Positions 1-4,809 of a DNA stretch of 5,991 nt are shown here, one piece after another. The stretch is taken from assembly GCA_937916185.1 (NCBI GenBank), contig CALGGD010000081.1, positions 1-5,991 of the forward strand, given 5' to 3'. A program made the position numbers and the translations under genes. Below the pieces are notes generated by a model. The model saw only the letters and a program-made list of their open reading frames with translations, had not been told where the DNA came from and searched no databases. How positions within the stretch are numbered: the first letter of the stretch is position 1; the number at the start of each line of letters is the position of its first letter. The DNA comes from an uncultured Oxalobacter sp. GTDB lineage: Bacteria; Pseudomonadota; Gammaproteobacteria; Burkholderiales; Burkholderiaceae_D.

Positions 1-2
1 TA

Positions 3-1079
3 AGAGCAGGTAGATTTGATAGACAAATAGTAGTTGGAGCACCAGATGTTAAAGCAAGAGAAGATATATTAAAAGTACATGCAAGAAAGAAAAGATTAGC
101 TGATGATGTAGACTTTTCTACAATAGCTAAAAATACAGCAGGATTTGTTGGAGCAGACTTAGAAAATATTTTAAATGAAGCAGCACTTTTAGCTGCAAGA
201 GCTAATAAAACAGAAATTAGTATGAAAGAAATAGAAGATGCCATGGTTAAAGTTACTATGGGACCTGAAAAGAAAACAAGAGTTATTAGTGATAGAGAAA
301 AAAGACTTGTTGCTTACCATGAAGGTGGCCACGCAGTTGCAAGTTTCTTCTTACCAACACAAGATTCTGTTCATGAGATTTCAATTATTCCTAGAGGAAT
401 GGCTGGAGGTTATACTATGTATAAACCTTCTGAAGATAGACAATTCATGAGCAAAACGGAAATGGAAGAACAGTTAGTATCATTACTTGGTGGTAGAGTT
501 GCAGAAGAATTAATTATAGGTGACATTTCTACTGGAGCTAGTAACGATATTGAAAGAGCTACAAAAATTGCAAGAGCAATGGTTACAAAATATGGTATGA
601 CTAAAAAATTAGGCGCGATTACTTATGGTAATGGTCAAGAAGAAGTATTCTTAGGAAGAGATTTAGCACAAGGAAAAGACTACAGTGAAGAAACAGCAGG
701 ACTTATTGATGAAGAAGTTAAGAGAATTATAGATACAGCATATGAAAGAGTAACTAAAATATTAAATGACAATGTAGAAAAACTTCATAAAGTTGCATCA
801 GTTCTTTTAGATAAAGAAAAAAAGGAACTGGAAAAGCTGACAGCAACAGATGCTGAAGCAGCAAAAGCCTATGAGGAATTTCTTGCAAAAATTACATTGC
901 AACAGAAACTGATTGATACCCGAAAAGCTGAGAACCTTACCCAGCTGGATGTTGCACGGGCAGCGGGAATTTCTCAGCAAGCTGTGAGCCGTATCGAAAA
1001 AGGAGCCGGTGCTACAATCAATTCACTGATTAAATACCTGACAGGCATTGGATACAGCATAGAATTGAAAAAAATCTAA
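3..1079 (+). CDS. ftsH: FtsH protease C-terminal part, 5' partial, fused in frame to an HTH domain
   Basis: The frame is open from base 3 and gives 358 visible residues. FtsH is a membrane-anchored, ATP-dependent zinc metalloprotease that degrades misfolded and short-lived regulatory proteins. The window opens at RAGRFDR (3-23), the second region of homology that carries the arginine fingers. The AAA lid follows ([15 protein letters not shown]), then the peptidase domain with zinc site HEGGH at 318-332 and the probable third ligand Asp in [10 protein letters not shown] (codon 546-548). The membrane segments and Walker motifs lie left of the window. The FtsH match runs to LLDKEK (about 821), where the family normally continues with an IEGEEF-like tail. 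Here it switches to an unrelated helix-turn-helix sequence with different codon use. The FtsH part is strongly AT-rich and uses AGA and TTA, as in low-GC Firmicutes. FtsH identity is secure. Whether the fused product exists is doubtful: a chimeric join is the simplest reading. Confidence 0.88.
   Translation, partial: RAGRFDRQIVVGAPDVKAREDILKVHARKKRLADDVDFSTIAKNTAGFVGADLENILNEAALLAARANKTEISMKEIEDAMVKVTMGPEKKTRVISDREKRLVAYHEGGHAVASFFLPTQDSVHEISIIPRGMAGGYTMYKPSEDRQFMSKTEMEEQLVSLLGGRVAEELIIGDISTGASNDIERATKIARAMVTKYGMTKKLGAITYGNGQEEVFLGRDLAQGKDYSEETAGLIDEEVKRIIDTAYERVTKILNDNVEKLHKVASVLLDKEKKELEKLTATDAEAAKAYEEFLAKITLQQKLIDTRKAENLTQLDVARAAGISQQAVSRIEKGAGATINSLIKYLTGIGYSIELKKI
813..825. other. Poly-A junction between FtsH and HTH sequence
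   Basis: The run from 813 (AAAGAAAAAAAGG) marks the point where FtsH similarity ends and HTH-type coding begins. The frame is kept across it. Codon preference and GC change on either side. A short A-rich homology is a common site for assembly, MDA or recombination chimeras. The exact breakpoint cannot be placed within the A run. Confidence 0.65.
822..1079 (+). pseudogene. XRE/HigA-type helix-turn-helix protein, C-terminal part, lacking its own start
   Basis: About 85 residues follow the FtsH portion in the same frame. A charged helix ([20 protein letters not shown]) leads into a Cro/C1-type helix-turn-helix, with the recognition core [18 protein letters not shown] at about 939-992, and ends in [11 protein letters not shown]. 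This shape (short helical N-terminus, XRE domain near the C-terminus, about 95-100 residues in all) is typical of HigA-like antitoxins and small XRE regulators. The sequence shows only the DNA-binding fold, so the antitoxin role is inferred. No ATG occurs in this frame after the join. The only plausible internal start, a TTG at 897, has no Shine-Dalgarno. No toxin gene is adjacent: FtsH lies upstream and xerC downstream. The gene's own 5' end is therefore missing. Codon use (CTG, CGG, AGC) differs from the FtsH part. Confidence 0.7.
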
Positions 1080-1094
1080 TCGTCAATCAGTACA

Positions 1095-2066
1095 ATGCCC
1101 GCCCAAAACCGAGACACCGCACAGATAGACGGTTACCTCGACATGCTTGCCGGACAGCGCAAACTGTCTGACCATACCGTTGAAAACTACCGCCGTGACC
1201 TTGACCAGCTGCTGCTGCTGGCAGACGGCACACCGCTGGCGGCACTGAAAGAAACCGACATCCGCCGCTTTTCCGCCATCCTGCACAGCAAAGGGCTTGG
1301 GGCACGTTCCATCAGCCGCAGACTGTCCGCCTGGCGGGGTTTTTACCACTGGTTATTGGAACAGTCCGTGATTGCGGTTGATCCGACTGAAAACATCCAT
1401 GCGCCCAAGAAAAACAAGCCCCTGCCAAAAGCCCTGACAGTCGATGATGCCGTCCGGCTGGTCGCCTCGACCTCCAAAGAAGAACAGTCCAGGGAAAAAG
1501 AACAGCCAACAGCCATCCTCTGCGACCAGGCGATGTTTGAACTGCTCTACTCCAGTGGCCTGCGTGTCTCGGAACTGACTGACCTGGATATCCATGCCGT
1601 CCATAACCAAAACCATCAATCCATCGGCTGGCTGAACCTGGATGAAAAAGAAATCACCGTCACCGGCAAAGGCAACAAGACCCGAACCGTGCCCGTTGGT
1701 GATGCCGCTGTTATGGCACTCAGGAAATGGCTGGCCGTCCGTGATACCCTGCTGAAAACAGACAGCCCACCTGACAGCCGATATGCGCTGTTCCTCAACA
1801 CCCAGGGCAGACGGATGTCCCCCCGCATGGTACAGCTACGGCTGAAAGCCCATGCAGAACGGCTGGGACTGCCGATGAAAGTCCACCCGCATATGCTCCG
1901 CCATTCATTCGCCTCGCATATCCTGCAATCCTCCGGTGACCTGCGTGCTGTCCAGGAAATGCTCGGGCATGCCTCCATCGCCTCCACCCAAATCTACACC
2001 TCACTCGACTTCCAGCATCTGGCGCAGGTCTATGATGCCGCCCATCCACACGCAAAGAAGAAATAA
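1095..2066 (+). CDS. xerC: Tyrosine recombinase XerC
   Basis: This complete 323-residue site-specific recombinase belongs to the family that, with XerD, resolves chromosome dimers at dif. The N-terminal SAM-like core-binding domain covers about residues 7-92 (LSDHTVENYRRDL, SRRLSAWRGFYHWL). The catalytic domain follows with all six expected residues: Arg157 (SGLRVSELTDLD), Lys192 (TGKGNKTR), His266 and Arg269 (HPHMLRHSFASHIL), His292 (LGHASIASTQIYT) and nucleophile Tyr301. The ending FQHLAQVYDAAHPHAKKK is characteristic of XerC and not XerD. A linker at about 125-140 (STSKEEQSREKEQP) is slightly longer than in E. coli XerC. Gene GC is high (65% at 1681-1740), and the style is betaproteobacterial by inspection. 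The ATG at 1095 is the only Met start between the in-frame stop at 1077-1079 and the conserved N-terminus. No Shine-Dalgarno precedes it, so the native upstream sequence may have been lost. No dif-like site was recognised nearby. Confidence 0.93.
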   Translation: MPAQNRDTAQIDGYLDMLAGQRKLSDHTVENYRRDLDQLLLLADGTPLAALKETDIRRFSAILHSKGLGARSISRRLSAWRGFYHWLLEQSVIAVDPTENIHAPKKNKPLPKALTVDDAVRLVASTSKEEQSREKEQPTAILCDQAMFELLYSSGLRVSELTDLDIHAVHNQNHQSIGWLNLDEKEITVTGKGNKTRTVPVGDAAVMALRKWLAVRDTLLKTDSPPDSRYALFLNTQGRRMSPRMVQLRLKAHAERLGLPMKVHPHMLRHSFASHILQSSGDLRAVQEMLGHASIASTQIYTSLDFQHLAQVYDAAHPHAKKK

Positions 2067-2068
2067 AT

Positions 2069-2106
2069 TCCAAATCAGTCAAGTAAAACACTCCAAATCC
2101 GTCAAG
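2069..2106. repeat. Two-copy 15-bp direct repeat after xerC
   Basis: TCCAAATCAGTCAAG at 2069-2083 is repeated as TCCAAATCCGTCAAG at 2092-2106. The copies match at 14 of 15 positions and start 23 bp apart. They begin three bases after the xerC stop. No further full copy was found. A 10-base inverted match to the first copy lies at 2413-2422. Function is unknown. Confidence 0.6.
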
Positions 2107-2163
2107 CATGTGTTATGTGTATTCGTCTGCGAATGGGGGAAACACTGTTGACCTGCCAACCAG

Positions 2164-2240
2164 TTTAAGATTATCGTTGTCTCATCCATTCTTAAAATAC
2201 TATTTTAAGAATTTCGTTTTTCAGTAAATTCTTAAAATAA
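2164..2240. promoter_or_regulatory. Array of four TTTAAGA/TCTTAAA half-sites, probable operator or promoter region
   Basis: Half-sites alternate in orientation: TTTAAGA at 2164-2170, TCTTAAA at 2190-2196, TTTAAGA at 2204-2210 and TCTTAAA at 2230-2236. Segments 2164-2200 and 2204-2240 align as a 40-bp-period tandem duplication, with 27 of 37 positions identical when counted by hand. The region lies directly upstream of the ATPase remnant, and its last half-site ends just before that gene's ribosome binding site. TAAAAT at 2193-2198 and 2233-2238 could serve as -10 boxes, but no convincing -35 accompanies either. The arrangement suggests cooperative binding of a dimeric regulator or alternative hairpins. 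The role is inferred. Confidence 0.5.
2188..2212. repeat. Perfect palindrome, 12-bp arms with 1-bp centre
   Basis: The left arm ATTCTTAAAATA (2188-2199) and right arm TATTTTAAGAAT (2201-2212) are exact reverse complements around C2200. The left arm recurs exactly at 2228-2239. The one-base centre disfavours an RNA hairpin and favours a protein-binding dyad. No U-tract follows, so it is not a typical terminator. Confidence 0.8.
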
Positions 2241-2244
2241 GGTG
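2239..2244 (+). promoter_or_regulatory. Ribosome binding site of the ATPase remnant
   Basis: AAGGTG lies 8 bases before the ATG at 2253. An in-frame TAA at 2238-2240 rules out a longer N-terminus, so this start is well fixed. Confidence 0.5.
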
Positions 2245-2252
2245 TATCCGTC

Positions 2253-2408
2253 ATGATCAAGCGAGAACATTACATATCCCAAATCAGACCTTTCTACGAA
2301 AGTGACTTGGTAAAAATCATCACCGGAATCCGCCGTTGTGGAAAGTCAGTCATCTTGCAGCAAGTGCGTGGAGAATTGGAATCTGAAAGACTTTCTCATG
2401 ATGGATGA
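2253..2408 (+). pseudogene. AAA-family ATPase (AAA_14/DUF4143 type), N-terminal remnant
   Basis: The 51-codon frame begins MIKREHYISQIRPFYESDLV and contains Walker A GIRRCGKS (2325-2348) after KIIT. This is the usual start of the roughly 400-residue bacterial ATPases in which an AAA_14 domain is followed by DUF4143. These are common as multi-copy accessory genes in gut and oral bacteria, and their function is poorly known. The similarity stops around ELESERLSHDG, where TGA (2406-2408) ends the frame. No Walker B, sensor or DUF4143 segment is seen in any frame before the convergent dehydrogenase gene. The first 51 codons, start and ribosome binding site look intact, so the break appears recent or results from a join near 2390-2410. 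A translated product could bind nucleotide at most and would not be a working ATPase. Confidence 0.75.
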
Positions 2409-2525
2409 TTTGGACTGATTTGTGTGATTCACAGACATGAAAGGATATCGTACTTTAGACTGGTAATTGTTGTCAGTTTCAATTTGAATTGGAATTATTC
2501 ATATAAAACCTGTTTCAAAATAAAT
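2409..2525. other. Short non-coding gap between convergent ATPase remnant and ugd
   Basis: This AT-rich gap holds no gene. GACTGATTTG at 2413-2422 is the inverse of CAAATCAGTC in the first direct repeat. CAATT/AATTG near 2480 forms only a weak 5-bp dyad with a 2-base centre. I see no rho-independent terminator for the leftward operon. Confidence 0.5.
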
Positions 2526-3719
2526 TCAATTTTCTCCAAATATATCCCGGGTATAGACTTTAGCTTGACAGATTTCCAATTCAGGCGAAAACCGGTTGGC
2601 AACGATGATATCTGCTGTCTCTGTAAATATTTCCCAATCATTCTCCACTTTATAGCCATGCCAATGGCTGTCATGACAGGTAGGCTCATAGACAATAATT
2701 TTGACTGCTGCCTCTTTAAGACGCTGCATGACTCCTTGAACAGCCGATGCTCTGTAATTGTCACTGCCGCTTTTCATAATCAGACGGTAAATGCCAACAA
2801 CCTTAGGATTCTTACGCATTATTTGAAAAGCGATGAAATCCTTCCGGGTCTCATTCGCATCGATTACCGCTTTGATGATATCGTTTGGAACCCCCTCATA
2901 ATTGGCAAACATCTGCATCGTATCTTTTGGCAGACAGTAACCCCCATAACCAAATGAAGGGTTGTTATAGTGACTGCCAATCCTAGGATCAAGACTGACA
3001 CCGCGGATAATCTGTTCAGCGTTCAGCCCATGGGCTTCTGCGTAGGTATCCAACTCATTGAAAAAGGCAACACGTAATGCAAGAAAAAAGTTGGCGAAGA
3101 GTTTGATACTTTCAGCTTCTTTCGCCTGGACAATCATGATTGGCGGAAGAGGACTCCTGTCCAGAGAGGCTTCCTGTAACAGTTCAGCAAATTTTCCAGC
3201 TTTCTGCCTTGCCGTTTCATCAGCATCAGCAGGAACGCCAACAATAATCCTTGACGGGTGAAGATTATCGTACAATGCCCTTCCCTCTCTCAGGAATTCC
3301 GGTGAGAAGAGCAGATTGGGAATTTTGTATTTTTTGACAGTTTCATCCAAAAAACCGACTGGCACAGTCGATTTGATGATGACAGTTGCAGCCGGATTGA
3401 CCTTTTCAACCACCTTCAGAACCTCATCAATTGATGACGTGTCAAAACAATTTTTCTCAAGATCAAAGTCTGTTGGCGTGGCAATGATGATAAAGTCAGC
3501 TTCCCGGTAGGCAGATTCGCCATCAACAGTTGCTGTCAGATTCAGTTGCTTTTCTGACAGGAACTGTTCAATTTCCCCGTCAGTGACGAACGATTTCCTG
3601 CTGTTGATCTGATTGATTTTCTCCTGAACAATGTCCACAGCAGTGACATGGTGCCTTTGCGACAGCAAGACTGCCAAACTTAGACCAACATATCCTGTTC
3701 CTGCCACTGCAAGTTTCAT
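2526..3719 (-). CDS. ugd: UDP-glucose 6-dehydrogenase
   Basis: This cytoplasmic enzyme oxidises UDP-glucose twice with NAD+ to UDP-glucuronate, a precursor of acidic capsule, LPS and exopolysaccharide sugars. At 397 residues it matches the short enterobacterial form (E. coli Ugd, 388). The N-terminal Rossmann domain opens with GTGYVG (7-12) and has Asp29 at the end of the second strand. Active-site segments are IIKSTVPVG (115-122), FSPEFLREG (138-146), EAESIKLFAN with Lys206 and Asn210, and GYGGYCLPKD with the catalytic Cys262 and Asp266. The UDP-binding C-terminal domain contains GIYRLIMKSGSDN (309-321) and ends VYTRDIFGEN. All key residues are present. The start is supported by GAGG seven bases upstream, plus AGGAG slightly further away. 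It is the last visible gene of the leftward operon, 26 bp after the epimerase that uses its product. It is more GC-rich (48-53% in sampled lines) than the glycosyltransferase upstream. Confidence 0.95.
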   Translation of the reverse strand: MKLAVAGTGYVGLSLAVLLSQRHHVTAVDIVQEKINQINSRKSFVTDGEIEQFLSEKQLNLTATVDGESAYREADFIIIATPTDFDLEKNCFDTSSIDEVLKVVEKVNPAATVIIKSTVPVGFLDETVKKYKIPNLLFSPEFLREGRALYDNLHPSRIIVGVPADADETARQKAGKFAELLQEASLDRSPLPPIMIVQAKEAESIKLFANFFLALRVAFFNELDTYAEAHGLNAEQIIRGVSLDPRIGSHYNNPSFGYGGYCLPKDTMQMFANYEGVPNDIIKAVIDANETRKDFIAFQIMRKNPKVVGIYRLIMKSGSDNYRASAVQGVMQRLKEAAVKIIVYEPTCHDSHWHGYKVENDWEIFTETADIIVANRFSPELEICQAKVYTRDIFGEN

Positions 3720-3726
3720 CGTGAAT

Positions 3727-3737
3727 CCTCATCTCCT
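3727..3737 (-). promoter_or_regulatory. Ribosome binding site of ugd
   Basis: On the minus strand AGGAG (3733-3737) and GAGG (3727-3730) precede the ATG at 3719-3717. GAGG is at the better spacing of seven bases. The site sits wholly in the 26-bp gap after the epimerase stop. Confidence 0.6.
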
Positions 3738-3745
3738 GTCTGAAA

Positions 3746-4774
3746 TCATCGCTTGCAGTAGAAATCCTTGTACCAGCGTACAAATCTTTCCAAGCCTTCC
3801 TGCAATGAAGTTTTTGGACTCACCTTGAAATCCCTGATCAGGTCATCAACATCTGCATATGTCTGATAGACATCGCCCAGCTGCATCGGTAAATATTCTT
3901 TCTTTGCAGGCGAATCAATCAATTTATACTTCAAAAGAAATTTCTCAAGTGTTTCAATCAAGACTTTCAGGGATTCAGGTTTATTATTACCGATGTTATA
4001 AACCTTGAAACGTGCCCCTGTATCAGATTTATCTGGCGGACTAAACAACATACGGGACATGCAATCCGTGACATCGTCAATGTAAGTAAAATCCCTGTAC
4101 ATGTCTCCATTGTTATAGACCTGTATTGGTTCTTTATTGACCATCTTATTCGTAAACTTAAAATAAGCCATATCAGGTCTTCCCATAGGTCCATAAACAG
4201 TAAAGAACCTCAGTCCCGTGCAAGGAATATCATAGAGCTTGCTGTATGTATGTGCAAAAAGCTCATTTGATTTTTTTGTTGCGGCATACAGCGAAACAGG
4301 GTTGTCCACCTTGTCTTCTGTAGAATACGGCACCTTTTTATTTGAACCGTATACGCTTGAAGATGAAGCAAATACCAGGTGTTCAACAGGATTATGACGG
4401 CAGCATTCAAGAATGTTGTAAAAACCAATCATGTTGGACTTAATGTATGCATCAGGATTTGTAATTGAGTAGCGTACGCCTGCCTGGGCAGCAAGATTTA
4501 CGACAATCTGAGGCTTGTATTTTGCAAACACGTTCTGCATTACCATCATGTCAGAAATGTCTGCCTTTATGAATTCAAAACGCTTTCCGAACGTACTCAG
4601 CATTTTGAGGCGTTCATCTTTAAGGGAGGTGTCGTAATAATCTGTAATGCAGTCAAGTCCAATAACTTTTAAGGAAGAGACTGTTTCAAGAAGTTTTTTA
4701 GAAAGGTAACTTCCGATAAATCCGGCAGCTCCTGTAACCAGAATTGTTTTATTTTCAAAAGATATTTTTGCCAT
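3746..4774 (-). CDS. UDP-glucuronate 4-epimerase (extended SDR family)
   Basis: This 342-residue NAD-dependent sugar epimerase probably interconverts UDP-glucuronate and UDP-galacturonate. The Rossmann motif GAAGFIG is at residues 15-21. LDCITDYYDTSLK (40-52) corresponds to the DNxNDYYDxxLK segment typical of the CapI/LspL/GAE group. LAAQAGVRYSITNPDAY (94-110) and RFFTVYGPMGRPDMAYFKF (189-207) are further hallmarks of that group. The catalytic Ser/Tyr/Lys set is in SSSSVYG (137-143) and YAATK (Tyr163, Lys167). Length is normal for the family. The ATG at 4774 is supported by GGAG eight bases upstream. It lies 33 bp after the glycosyltransferase stop and 26 bp before ugd, so the three genes probably share one transcript. 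The pairing with ugd gives a direct route from UDP-glucose to UDP-galacturonate and supports this substrate. A related UDP-uronate or UDP-GlcNAc-type epimerase is a less likely alternative. Confidence 0.88.
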   Translation of the reverse strand: MAKISFENKTILVTGAAGFIGSYLSKKLLETVSSLKVIGLDCITDYYDTSLKDERLKMLSTFGKRFEFIKADISDMMVMQNVFAKYKPQIVVNLAAQAGVRYSITNPDAYIKSNMIGFYNILECCRHNPVEHLVFASSSSVYGSNKKVPYSTEDKVDNPVSLYAATKKSNELFAHTYSKLYDIPCTGLRFFTVYGPMGRPDMAYFKFTNKMVNKEPIQVYNNGDMYRDFTYIDDVTDCMSRMLFSPPDKSDTGARFKVYNIGNNKPESLKVLIETLEKFLLKYKLIDSPAKKEYLPMQLGDVYQTYADVDDLIRDFKVSPKTSLQEGLERFVRWYKDFYCKR

Positions 4775-4782
4775 TTTTTTGT

Positions 4783-4786
4783 CTCC
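4783..4786 (-). promoter_or_regulatory. Ribosome binding site of the epimerase gene
   Basis: GGAG on the minus strand, followed by ACAAAAAA, lies eight bases before the ATG at 4774-4772. It falls in the 33-bp gap after the glycosyltransferase stop. Confidence 0.6.
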
Positions 4787-4809
4787 AATTTCAAATATTT
4801 TCTAATAAA

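Noticed and set aside
1083..1349. 88-codon open frame on the - strand overlapping the start of xerC
   Set aside because: It is antisense to the XerC N-terminal domain, without a recognisable motif or ribosome binding site.
1616..1987. 123-codon open frame on the - strand inside xerC
   Set aside because: It is antisense to the catalytic domain of XerC in GC-rich DNA, where long shadow frames are common. The translation has no family resemblance.
822..2066. HTH protein plus tyrosine recombinase as an excision/integration module of a mobile element
   Set aside because: The recombinase is a standard housekeeping-type XerC by its C-terminal motif, the HTH gene lacks its 5' end, and composition changes between them. 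Nothing ties the two together functionally.
2069..2106. CRISPR array
   Set aside because: There are only two copies of a 15-bp unit with an 8-bp gap. Repeat and spacer lengths are far too short, and no cas gene is present.
2117..2134. Small hairpin ATTCG-TCTG-CGAAT considered as a terminator of xerC
   Set aside because: The stem is only 5 bp and is followed by GGGGG, not a T-run.
2148..2176. TTGACC considered as a -35 box for the ATPase remnant
   Set aside because: The best -10 candidates at 16-17 bp spacing (ATTATC or TTATCG) match the consensus poorly. The TAAAAT boxes in the half-site array lie too far away.
2424..2957. 177-codon open frame on the + strand
   Set aside because: It lies almost wholly antisense to the well-supported ugd gene, has no recognisable domain or ribosome binding site, and is the reverse-strand shadow of ugd coding sequence.
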